Notes under the pieces: model-generated
The model's database searches: none
What the model was told of the DNA's origin: nothing
Seen by the model: the letters and a program-made list of their open reading frames with translations, nothing else
Shown here: positions 23,206-33,560 of the stretch, in pieces
Layout: every line of letters starts with the position of its first letter
How positions within the stretch are numbered: position 1 is the first letter of the stretch
Assembly (NCBI GenBank): GCA_964036195.1
Contig: OZ038460.1
Coordinates: 2,731,504-2,795,503, forward strand
Source: Sphaerolaimus hirsutus
Lineage: Eukaryota > Nematoda > Chromadorea > Monhysterida > Sphaerolaimidae
Direction of reading: 5' to 3'
DNA: 64,000 bases
Program-made: the position numbers and the translations under genes

Positions 23206-23661
23206 CATAGTTGTGAAAACGTATCTACTTTTTAGTAGAAAAATACCGTTACTGAAGTACTGTGTAAATACGTTTACGTTTCCTCAGAAAAAAGTGTCAG
23301 TACTCGCTTTTACTTTTTTGAATACTCGGGTACAGAAAATATTTCAGATAGCCTTTTAAGTGAATATGCCAAAAATATAGAAAAATCGTCAAAAATGGGT
23401 ATATGAGCACATAAATAGCCAAAAATTGCCGAAGATACTCAAAAAGTTATGAAAATTAAAGCTTTTGAGCGACAATTTGGGTGCAATTTCTCAAAACTAC
23501 TCACGTTACGTTTTCAAGATGAAAAAGCATGTTTGCTCGTTTGTAAGAGTACAAAATACTTAACGTTTTCTGTACACAGGGGTGAGCAAAAAATAAATAC
23601 TTTACGTTTACGTCTGGTACTTTTAACTTAAATAAAAGGTTTGGATCTTTTAACAACTCTG
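23206..23661. mobile_element. hAT-like GTAAACGTAAA element (opposite orientation)
   Basis: Ends CATAGTTGTGAAAACG and TTAACAACTCTG. Flanks CTTTAGCA and CTTTAGTA match at 7 of 8 positions. Interior as in 14819-15274. Confidence 0.82.
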
Positions 23662-23909
23662 CTTTAGTATTGCATGAAAAGCATGTGATTTCTTATTCGA
23701 TTTTCTTACCCGCTGCCGAGAAAATGTCGCCAGAGGTAAAACGTAAATTGCGCAGGAAACTCAGTGACAACTTTTTCATGTTTTAGGTCTGTGACGTTGT
23801 ATTTTAGTCTCCAGAAAAGCATATTATGAATGTTTACTTATTTTGGGACAGTTTTTAAATTTCTTGCGCATACGTAGACTTACCTATATATTTCACTTTC
23901 CACCTGGTA

Positions 23910-24276
23910 TACCGTATATCCTGGAATAAGTCCCCCCTCTCGAATAACTCCTCCCTCTCGATTAAGTCCCCCCTCTTGTGAGTATGTTTACAAAAAACGT
24001 TCTATGTATTCAATATGTAAATATATTTAATATCTTGCAGCTAGAGTTCACTAACATTGTTTGCACTGCTTGACTTGTTAATTTTGTAGTCTACTAGCAT
24101 TTATGTTACCAAATTTACCCCATTTGTGCAGTACATTTATCATACATTTCACTGGAAATACTGACGAAAAAATAACTCCCCCCCTCGAATAACTACCCCC
24201 TCTCGAATAACTCCCCCCTCAGAAACTTCTGACGAAAAAATGACTCCCCGGGGGATTTATTCGAGGATATACGGTA
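23910..24276. mobile_element. CCGTATT MITE, D type
   Basis: Ends TACCGTATATCCTGGAATAA and TTATTCGAGGATATACGGTA, with CCCCCCTCTCGAATAACTCC repeats. Same type as 43255-43684 and 45464-45902. Confidence 0.82.
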
Positions 24277-25170
24277 GTTTTATCTACCGTAAGACAACTC
24301 GCTAATCCCCCCTGGGCGCTTCTGCACAGTGAAATGTCTCTAAACTGGCACAGTTTTCATAGCATATTCAATTCGCGTGTGGATTCGTTAAGCAGTGCGC
24401 TATACCCGATAATTTTTGATCGTTCCACTGGGCACTCCTAGGTCATGTAAAAAGGAAAATTTCAAGGAATGCATAAAAGTTATGCAAAGTGTCATGTCAT
24501 GTAAAATGCCACGTAATAGGATTCAAACTCCCATTTATTCTTTTTACTAGACATTTATGATTGTTGTGACATTTTACATGGAGAACAAACCATTCATGAA
24601 ATTAGCAGAAAAATTTGTCTAAACAACATCAATATTGAGTCGTGTCAAGTTTTACTTATGTTTAACAACACAAATACTTATTTCTTTCTTTCTTGGAAAC
24701 AGGCCAAAATTTTACCTAATACACATTGTCTGGCAGCTAGGGTCTATTTTTCTTGATGTGTCTGCCTGAAATTTGTAAACAAGCCTGTATGGTTATAGCT
24801 GATAAGTGTATATCTTATACCTTACCTACATTTTACTTTTCACATTTTACAGGTCAATTGATACCTCCCCAAGTGCTGCACAAGTACTGATACCCCTGCG
24901 CCCTGTAAAGTGTAAAGTTAAGCTTTCAGTGAAATGTCATACAAATTTGTCCAATGTCATGCAAAATGTCAAAAATTTAGTGATAAAATCCTTTTTTATT
25001 ATAATTGACATTTTTATGACATGGCACACTGCCCGACAAGTCAGCTAGACAGATTAAGCAGCCACCGATGCGTTTTCCATGGGTTTAACCCTGAAATCCT
25101 GAATCCTGAAATAATGTCTCACCACTAAAAACAACATTGAAGTGTTTTCACAGTCTATCGTAAATCCAAA
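24277..25170. other. gene-free stretch with GTAAAATG-MITE remains
   Basis: GGGCACTCCTAGGTCATG at about 24430 and CCCCTGCGCCCTGTAAAGTG at about 24893 resemble ends of the GTAAAATG MITE family. Many GTCATGTAAAATG motifs lie between. No exon seen. Confidence 0.4.
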
Positions 25171-25602
25171 TACCGTATTACCTCAAATTATTCCCCCCTT
25201 GAATTAACCCCCCCCCCCCTCGCACCACCCCCCCCCCTCAAAATGGGCTGGGGAAATAATAAACCCCCCTCGAAATACCCCCCGGAATGATGTACATCAT
25301 GTATGCAATGTACATGATGTATTTATTACTGCTAATTTTCATTGCAGCTACACATAGACTAGTTTGTATAGCTCTCTAAGTTCTTATGTCCACATATATC
25401 CTGTTTGGACACATTGATTACCTGTTTTGGGAACGCAAATGCCTACTACTATTTACTACAACCTTACGAAAAGTTCTAACGAAATGATCAAAAACCCTCA
25501 AATAAACCCCCTCGAATCACCCCCCCCCCCTCGAATTAACCCCCCTCATATTTTGTAGGCGAAATAATAAACCCCATGGGGGTATTTCGAGGTAATACGG
25601 TA
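25171..25602. mobile_element. CCGTATT MITE, B type
   Basis: Ends TACCGTATTACCTCAAAT and GAGGTAATACGGTA. Interior aligns along its length with 21482-21908. Confidence 0.83.
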
Positions 25603-26181
25603 TAACTGCCAAACCCGAAAAATCGGGCAAAATAGCTGGCCACTTAAAAAAACCTGGGCTCTATTACGGCAGGTTACGGTTGGAATGCGAAAATGGCACG
25701 CTACATTTCATTTCGCGTTTGATGTCTGACAATTCACGGAGCACATTCGTATATTTTTCATGTACACGTACTTGTGTTGATTGGATTTAGGCAAGCTGTA
25801 GGAAACAATTTTCAAAAACGATTTTTGGGTTTACCTAAGCTCCGGGGTTCTTTGCTCTTTGTTGGAGGAAGTTGTTTTGATATTTTTTTGTGTTGAGAAA
25901 ATTGAGACAAATATATTTACTGATTAGACTGCACGCTGAACAATGATTGATACCGTACTTTTTCGAATAACGTGACGTGACTAAATTTTGCATCAATTTC
26001 ACCCATAAATTAGTGGGAGCAGTGTAACATGACGAGAGAAAAATCTTTATTTTTGTGTCATTAATGTGGTATTTATATAGGTAGGTTCTTTAAACTCATT
26101 TCATTAAATATGGATGATTAACAAAATAACATCCCTTTTTTTTGTTCAAATTGGACACAACAAACTTATTGTATTTTTTGT

Positions 26182-26562
26182 TACCGTATTTCTTCTGATA
26201 GAATGGCGGGTCTCAATAGAAGGGCGTCTCCAATAGAAAGTACACTTTTCAACCTAATTTGAGCCACGAAATAAATAAAAAGGCGGTCTCCAATAGAAGG
26301 TGCATAAAGTGCTGGAATTGTGCCAAATGCATTAAAAGAAAATAAAATATCAGCGGCGACGCTGTGATTTAGTGGCTTTGGTCCATTGATTTTGTGCTAT
26401 TTTAACATCAAATGTTGAGTGAACTCTATGTATCGTCATTCTATGAACTGTCTGTGGTCTGTGACGTAACGCTTTGAAAAACCTTGGCAAAACTTGAAAA
26501 AGGTTGGCTGAAAAGTTGACGAAAAAATAGAAGGGCGCCCTTCTATCAGAATAAATACGGTA
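26182..26562. mobile_element. CCGTATT MITE, F type (GAAGGGCG)
   Basis: Ends TACCGTATTTCTTCTGATAG and CTATCAGAATAAATACGGTA, with GAAGGGCG/CAATAGAAGG repeats near both ends. Relatives at 32979-33186 and inside 34376-34622. The stretch 25951-26181 before it begins TACCGTACTTTTTCGAATAA and looks like an incomplete E-type copy. Confidence 0.75.
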
Positions 26563-26673
26563 GGAGATTAATGCTAAAGATAACTAAAGCTAAAACCTTA
26601 AAAAATTTAGAAATTTTGCTACAGTGAGGTTATGATGACTAGGTAATATAACTATCATTTTATATATTTATCT

Positions 26674-26853
26674 GGGGCACTCCCAGACCCAGTAAAATGT
26701 CAAATGTCATGCAAAGTGTCAAAAGTCACATTGAATGCACTGTAAAATGTAAAATGTCATGCAAGTTGTCAACGGGTATTTTGCTGGGCATTTTACATGA
26801 CTTCAGACACTTTACACGACGTTGGACATTTTACGGGTCTGGGACTGGCACCT
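26674..26853. mobile_element. GTAAAATGTC MITE
   Basis: Imperfect inverted ends GGGGCACTCCCAGACCC and GGGTCTGGGACTGGCACC. Interior consists of AAAATGTCAAATGTCATG motifs. Same family as 29252-29386, 31236-31434, 39996-40185 and 47469-47659. Confidence 0.7.
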
Positions 26854-27057
26854 GCATAAAATATATAATAGAAGTCGAAAAGCAGGTGCTGTCAATAATT
26901 ACGTATTTGCCCACAACAGCTATTGTTATGACTCTCAATTTGCTTGTCTCATGCATTTACATTGACCATTTCTCATGCATTGGCACAATTTTCCAGCTTA
27001 CAACTTATCATACATACACAAACTTGTCTAGGTATGTGTTATAGGTATTTACATACA

Positions 27058-27874
27058 TACCGTACTTCCTTGAAATACCCCCGTCTGGAATGATGTATTT
27101 ATTGCTGCTAATTTCCATCGCAGCTACACTGTGTGTGTAAATTGTGTAAATAGCTATCCCCGGCGTACCGCAAAGTATTTATGTGCAGAATCCGACCATA
27201 ATTTGATCTGTAAAATATTGCGATAAATTTCGTGATCAAGTATTCCATAGTAAAAACAAAATGTTATGTAAAACTGTATAATTTTTGGTTCATAGTTTAT
27301 CTGGATTATGGTAGGTTTCCATACAAAGTGTGATGTGCGCCGAGTATATCTACGTCCAAATATGTTGATATTTTACTGATTAAGCAATGTGATACATGCA
27401 GCAAATGTCAATGCAAAAGTTGACTTTGTGTCCAGCTGGTGAATTTCCATTGATCTTGTCCTTTTTACAAAAGTATGATGAAACTGTAGAATAACATGAG
27501 TACTGATCAAAGGTTGTAGATCAAAGACTAGTTTGTACATTTGCCATATTTTCTACATTCAATGCATTTTTTGTACATGACCCTATTTTATGCTTTCTCA
27601 AAAGCATAAAACAGGGCCATCTGAAAGAAAAAAATACACTTTCTGTACCCGGGTATTTTGCCCAGGAAAGTGTAAAAAAAGTGTATGGGTATTTTATGAA
27701 AGTGTAAGTGTAAGTGTAAATATAAATACCCATTTACCCGGGTATTTCGGGTAAGTGTAAATACACTTTCGCAACTCTGCCGGCAACCCGGTGCCTGTGC
27801 GGTGCGGTGCCATTTTTCCGGGTGCCTTTTCCATCACTATAAACACCCTGGGGGTATTTTGAGGGAATATGGTA
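27058..27874. mobile_element. CCGTATT-type element with nested fragments
   Basis: TACCGTACTTCCTTGAAATA at the left and TTTTGAGGGAATATGGTA at the right bracket foreign material: a GTAAGTGTAAGTG array ending near 27776 (CGCAACTCTG), and a GGTGCGGTGCGGTGCC stretch ending CCATCACTATA at about 27843, which is the 3' tip of the GGCACC hAT-like family. Confidence 0.5.
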
Positions 27875-27955
27875 TTAAATATACCTACATAAAAATATTT
27901 ATGTACCTTATTCACCCGACTGCATGCTTACATTGCTTGGGGATATACCGTATCT

Positions 27956-28239
27956 CATTTGATTTATGAACCAAAAAGTGTGTACAGTTTTCGTCACAAT
28001 TTATTGCTTATTATATGGGTTTAGTGTAGAATAGTCGTGTCACTTTTTCAATTGTGGTAATGTTTGGTGCAAAAAATAGTCTGCCCAGTAATTGTTTACA
28101 CACTTTACAATTAAATCTACCATGTCCCATCCGAATAAAAAAACGAAAATTTTATTTCTCTCGTCACATAACATTGCTCTGACGGTGGATGAATTTGGTG
28201 CATAATTTGTCACGTGACTTTATTCAACAAAATACAGTA
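27956..28239. mobile_element. CCGTATT MITE, E type
   Basis: TACCGTATCTCATTTGATTT to CAACAAAATACAGTA. Interior CTACCATGTCCCATCCGAA and GGTGAATTTGGTGCAT blocks recur near 56100-56222 and 60280-60397. Confidence 0.6.
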
Positions 28240-28811
28240 ACATTCTTTTTATAGTTAAATCAGACCAGTTATATTTACAAAATACAAGTGTGTACATTAT
28301 TATATTGCCTTAAGCATTTTTGCTCAAGCATCTTTTCAATTTTGAACCGTTTATGCTTATTTTTCCCAATACTTTTCTGCATGCGCGCATATTTTTATGT
28401 GTTTGATGCATTCCGAAACTATTTGGAGTGTCTTAGGTACGCAATCGTATTTTTTGTTGGTTTAGTTTGTTTTGAATTGTGATTGACATGAAATTTGCTA
28501 GTTTTCTTTGTGAGTAAACTCTAGCCGCTACATAATTTTAGCTTCACAAACTTTCAATTCATCATATCAAACAATCTGAAACACAAAACACTAGCCCTTT
28601 CCTAGTTCCAAGTCAAACAATAAGTAGTGGATTTTCACTCTTTTTGTTTGCACCAGTGATTTCGTCCATTGTGTGCCCCATTTCATGGCTAGCAACTAGA
28701 CATGTGAAAGCGCCATGGCATTTTTTGCTCATGGCGCCATTTAGATTTCCATGCCGATTTAACTCGAAGGACGTTTTGTTACACAATTTTGGACCAATTT
28801 TTAGATATGAT

Positions 28812-29074
28812 TATACTCGGCGGACCGCAAAGTATGCGCCCAAAATTATTTATGTCTTGGTCGATAACGCGCGAGCTGGATACTTATGTATGCACTTTCA
28901 CAAAAAGAAAAATATTTTGAAAAGAAAAAGGCGGAGTCGCGTACAAACGAGTAATGGTTTTTCCCGTCATGTTTTTTCTTTTTTTTGCTGGAATTATTTT
29001 TATTTTTTTAATGATGACGTCATGATGGAGTGTTTCCTTCAGAAAAATGCATAGCACGCGGTCCGCCGAGTATA
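28812..29074. mobile_element. TACTCGG element (TA-inserting MITE)
   Basis: Inverted ends TATACTCGGCGGACCGC and GCGGTCCGCCGAGTATA. No conserved coding capacity. The outer TA is probably the target duplication, as shown directly for the related element at 36619. The same GCGGACCGCACGC end occurs at the centre of the big palindrome (43686 and 45463). Confidence 0.8.
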
Positions 29075-29251
29075 CTTTGTTTTATTAACCTATTTAAAAT
29101 TATAGTTTCGTTGGACAAATTTGACTCTTTTCATAGTTTTTTCATTCTGATTGTTTTAGCAAAATAAAACTAGGTAGGAAGCTATTTTACCTTTATTAGT
29201 ATCAGTGCCCACTTTACATTGGGCACTTGATTTGACTTAAGCACTATGAAT

Positions 29252-29386
29252 GGGCAGTTCCGCACCATGTAAAAAAGTCTTAAGTCAAGTGTCAAATGTC
29301 ATGTAAAATGTCAATTAAACTTTTGACACTTTGACGTTGACATTTTACATGACAGTTGACACTTTACAGAGTGCGGGACTGGCACC
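29252..29386. mobile_element. GTAAAATGTC MITE
   Basis: Ends GGGCAGTTCCGCACCATG and GAGTGCGGGACTGGCACCC with AAATGTCATGTAAAATGTC inside. Confidence 0.65.
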
Positions 29387-29551
29387 CGTGCGCTTTATTA
29401 AACCGTTTCAGTCCGGATAAACATCAATAATTCACTTTAATTTATAAGATACAAAAAAGCGTGATAGTGTTTTTGGCGCATTTTACGTCACTACACTGGA
29501 TTACCGGATGCCACATAACTGGCATGCTTGCTTGTGTATGCGCGTTTACTG

Positions 29552-30680
29552 TAGAGTTGTTAAAAGTTCTTTTAGGGTCAAAAGTTTTAAAAGTATATGT
29601 AAACATAATGTTTTTCAAATTGAGTCTCTTTGAAGCCATACAGTCACAGTGTTAAATGTGTCAGGTCCATTGAAAAATGCTAAATGCTTCAGAGATTAAC
29701 TGTTATTAAAATATTATGACACTTTATTTATTGCTTTGAGTAAGCAGTGTACTTACAATTAGAATTCAATGCACAATTTATTCACAACATGAATTATCAG
29801 GAATATAAGTAAATACAATTAACGTTACACAAAAAGCAAGCATGCCAGTGTGTTAGGCTAGTGCTTTATGTGCGGAGTGATAAAAGGGACAGACAATTTA
29901 TTGGCCCCACACATGCTAATTTACCATTATGAAATGTTCAACCATTTTGGCAAACTGTTTGCATGAAACAATATAAAGCACTGTGCAGAGTTGTACAGTG
30001 TTTCATACTATTTTGTGAAACATTGCATTAATGGTCAAGAATTTCATAATTCTAAAATAGTGTGTGTAAGCACTTTTCAAAGTAAACCCATATTTACTCA
30101 CTGCTGAAGTACAGGTTTTTTTAGGTGAAAAAGGTTTCAACAGACTAAATGTAAAAATGTTAACATAATAAAGACTAATGTGAAAGTACATTTCACATGT
30201 GATTATGTAAAAGGTAGTGTTTTTGCAATTTCTTTACTCAAGAAAATGTCAAAGAAATGTAAAAGAGCTTTCACAGGAAAAAAATGAAAGCTGATTCTTT
30301 GAGATAACTTCTATTCCCAGTATTCTGGGTGCTGTGACAGTTGAATTTAAGTTGAGGGTAGTGTTGCAAAAAAATAAAACAATTTTTTGTAAATTACAAT
30401 GAAATAATAAAGACAATGAATTTATTTACTTAACAACCTAGCAACATCACTTTAAAGCAGCAACAATGTATTAGTCCAGAAAATGAAGACTAACAGAAAT
30501 AACATCAAAATAAAAAAGTCGTTTTTGGAATATCTTTTATCTGATATCTAAAATACTCCAAAAATGTAAATGTGAGTTCACATACCTTGGAAGTCCACAT
30601 TTACTCAGTCATAAGCTGAGTATACATATTTACCTAAATATTTACTTTTCAAAAGTGCCTAAAAGGGTTTAACAACTCTG
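29552..30680. mobile_element. degenerate AGTTGTT hAT-like element
   Basis: TAGAGTTGTTAAAAGTTC to GGGTTTAACAACTCTG, 1.1 kb. No good target duplication, so it may be two diverged elements or a nested set. The interior is AT-rich without coding potential. Confidence 0.45.
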
Positions 30681-30849
30681 GTTCCTGGGTTCGATTTATG
30701 TGTGTTTGTAGGACACATTACTTTAGTTTTTAAGCATGGATGAAGTTTAAGTTGACAAATGTCTACCCAAAGTGTATGCAATGTGTTGTTGAAATGACGT
30801 TTAATGATAATGAGTTACTAAAATAATTTTTACCGCAAGTTTAGGGTGT

Positions 30850-31735
30850 GTCCGTATTTTGTGAGTCTGCATCAAAATCCAAACAGCATAATTCAAACAA
30901 CAAGTACAGCAAAATCCAAACAAAAGTGCAGCATAATCCAAACAGAATTCATTTTCCAAAGTTAAGCATAATCCAAACCAAAATAGGGCAAAATCCAAAT
31001 GATGTGCACATCATTCAAGCAATTTTCCTCAATGAAATGAGCACCACTCTATTTTCTGTTCTTAAATCCATTTTCTTTTGATGTAATGTATCCCTTATGT
31101 GATGCAATTTGAATTAGATAACCTGCAAGTGGATCTGTGTGTGTCCCATATTGCATTGCAGGTGGATAGAGGAGAATGATAATGGGAAACAACTTAATGG
31201 GAAAATGACTTGGGTTGTATTTAGCGACTGCGCAACCTGGGGGCAGTCCCAAGCCCTGTAAAGTGTAAAGTAAAGTGTCAAATGTAAAGTCAAATGCAAA
31301 GTAAAGTGTCAATTAAAACAAAAAAGAAAAGATTTTATTAATTACTTTTCATGACAATTGACACTTTACTTTGCATTTGACTCTACAGTTGACACTTTAC
31401 TTTACACTTTACAGGGCTTGGGATTGGCTCCTGGTGAGTTTTTGCCATTGTTGCAACTCCCTTCAGTGGTTGTCAAAATGAGATCTTTTGGCAATGTAAA
31501 TGATGAGAATCTTTTTTAAATAATATTACACACATAAATATTTACACTATACATCAATTGCAGCACCATACATACACAAATGCACAAGAATAGGCTACAT
31601 CGGTGTTTGGATTATCCCTCAGTTCTGTTTGGATTATGCTGCAGTTTCAGGCACAAAAAGTGTTTGGATTATGCCTCACTTTTGCTTGGATTATGCCTAC
31701 TTGGATTATGAGCATTTGGATTTTGAGCTTTCCCC
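30850..31735. mobile_element. motif-array element with GCATAATCCAAAC repeats
   Basis: About eight GCATAATCCAAAC or GCAAAATCCAAAC copies lie at 30870-31000, and about seven inverted GTTTGGATTATGC copies at 31605-31730. A GTAAAATG MITE (31236-31434) sits between the arrays. Ends and target duplication not resolved. Confidence 0.7.
31236..31434. mobile_element. GTAAAATGTC MITE nested in the GCATAATCC element
   Basis: CCTGGGGGCAGTCCCAAGCC and GGCTTGGGATTGGCTCCTGG are inverted ends. AAAGTGTAAAGTAAAGTGTC repeats on both arms allow the whole unit to fold back. Confidence 0.75.
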
Positions 31736-31789
31736 GTGTTTGCATTCAGTTCTGCATTCATATGACAACTTGTCCGCCACAGATAAATG

Positions 31790-32354
31790 TTCAAATTGTC
31801 TATTTTTCCAAAGTTTACTCGAAAAATACGCGTACGCGAGTACGCGGTAGATACATTTACATATACTTTTGAAAAAAATACCGTACACACTTCTACGCGT
31901 ACATTTTCAAAGCATACGCGTACGGAAAATGTATTTCAGAAAATTCAATTTGGGACATATTTAGGTGTATTTGGGGCATCTTTAAAAAAATCGCTACCAA
32001 ATCGAAATTGTTGTGGAGACCATAGAAGTCAAAACTAGTCGGGAGAGCAACGATTTTTATCTCCCAGAATAAAGAGACCTTGAAAACTATTTTATCTGTC
32101 ATTTGCTTATAGAAAAACATACGTTGTGCTGTACACGTATGAAAAAGTGTCCACTTTTACGTATCCTATGAAGATAATTAGTCGTTTCTACACTCACAAG
32201 AAAAGTTCCCACATTTACGCGTACGTTTTACGTACCTTTTACGTTTTTTACGTTTTTTATACTTTCAGGTGAGTAAAAAAACCTTATGTTTACATACTTT
32301 TAAAATAAGAGTAAATTAAGATACTTTTAAAAAAGTTCAGTAATTCTAACAACT
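31790..32354. mobile_element. AGTTGTT-type element with CGCGTACGCG repeats
   Basis: From a TTTACTCGAAAAATACGCG left region to TTCTAACAACTCTG at 32354. The right half has TTTTACGTTTTTTACG arrays. The left end is not clear. Confidence 0.5.
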
Positions 32355-32506
32355 CTGATTTTTTCACCAAATTAGACATACCTAAATGTTTTTTGTATTT
32401 TTACATCACTTCACAATAACAGCACATTACAAAATGCATACAGTTATAGTTTTTTGTCTTGTGTCTCCTAAGCCGGTCTATGCAAATGTCTAATGCTTGT
32501 CGCTTG

Positions 32507-32942
32507 TACCGTATTTCCTCGAAATACCCCCCGGGGGGTGATTGTTTCATAGTGGTCCCGAGAGGGGGGGGGGGGTTAAACGAGGGGGGGTTATTATTTC
32601 ACAAGAAAATTTTTGAAAACCAAGTACGAAATTGTCGTCTGAAACGTACGCAGACGTCGAAAAATGCAACAAAAACCGCCATTTATAAGGTTCTGTAGAC
32701 TAATATTAGTATGTAGATGGTATGTACACTGTTCTAACGTGACACCGACATTGTTTTAACGTGTGTTCTGCAGTACACTGAACACAAACTACAGTTATTG
32801 TCATGTACGTTCCCTTTACACTCAATTTGGGGGGGGGTATTTCGAGGGGGGGGGTGATTGTTTCATAGTGGTCTCGAGAGGGGGGGGTCAAACGAGGGGG
32901 GGGGTATTTCAAGGGGGGGGGGTATTTCGAGGAAATACGGTA
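32507..32942. mobile_element. CCGTATT MITE, long A type
   Basis: TACCGTATTTCCTCGAAAT to GAGGAAATACGGTA. Interior GTACGCAGACGTCGAAAAAT-type block as in 19301-19700. Multiple G-runs of 7-11. Confidence 0.83.
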
Positions 32943-32978
32943 TTCAAAAAAAGTCTGGCGAAAGGACAGATGGAAAGC

Positions 32979-33186
32979 TACCGTATCTCATCTGAATAAT
33001 GTGTAAATAATTAGTACTGTAGTTCTTCGTATAAAACGGCATACTTCCAATAGAACGGCAGGTTTTTCACTTCTCACCCGTGAAAAATAGAACGGCGAGT
33101 AAAAAAGTTGACGAAAAAATAGAACGGCTTGTGAAAAAGTTGACTAAAAAATTTAATGCCGCTTTTCCATTAGAATAAGTACGGTA
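32979..33186. mobile_element. CCGTATT MITE, F type
   Basis: TACCGTATCTCATCTGAATA to CATTAGAATAAGTACGGTA with AATAGAACGGCA repeats. It ends about 100 bp upstream of the ATG of the second gene. Confidence 0.72.
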
Positions 33187-33293
33187 TTTACTTTTCCTGA
33201 TACTATACTTCCCCTGAAATAATTTTCCTATTTGATAATTTCGAACGAACGAACTAATCGGGCAACGTACCACCGCAGAAATCTTGCCAAAAA

Positions 33294-33560
33294 ATGGATT
33301 CAACCAATCCGAAATTCAAAAACCGTTTAAAAACATCTCCCATCAAAATCACACTCCTACTGTCGATTATCCTGCAAAAAATCGCCCTACAAAATTGCAC
33401 CCGTTATGTACAACACGATGAAGAGAAAAACCCTACAAACCCTACGAATCTTCCTTTAATGGCTTGGACAACTGGAGAAACTGGTTTCGGAGTTACGACA
33501 AAATCCGACACGCGCACCGATGACCGGTTCGGCATGCTCGGCAATCAGCTGACCGATGGG
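33294..33560 (+). CDS. gene 2, exon 1
   Basis: 89 codons from ATG to donor GATGGG/GTGCGT. An ACCACCGCAG at 33274-33283 could be an acceptor, so an upstream 5'-UTR exon is possible. Encodes MDSTNPKFKNRLKTSPIK, the hydrophobic segment, then NCTRYVQHDEEKNP and a polar stretch ending LGNQLTDG. Confidence 0.55.

Noticed and set aside
28644-29054. Open frame of 136 codons
   Set aside because: Most of it lies inside the TACTCGG element 28812-29074 and has no recognisable domain or transposase motif.
30870-31730. CRISPR-like regularly repeated GCATAATCCAAAC units
   Set aside because: Spacers are short and irregular, the arrays are mirrored, and the context is a eukaryotic transposon.
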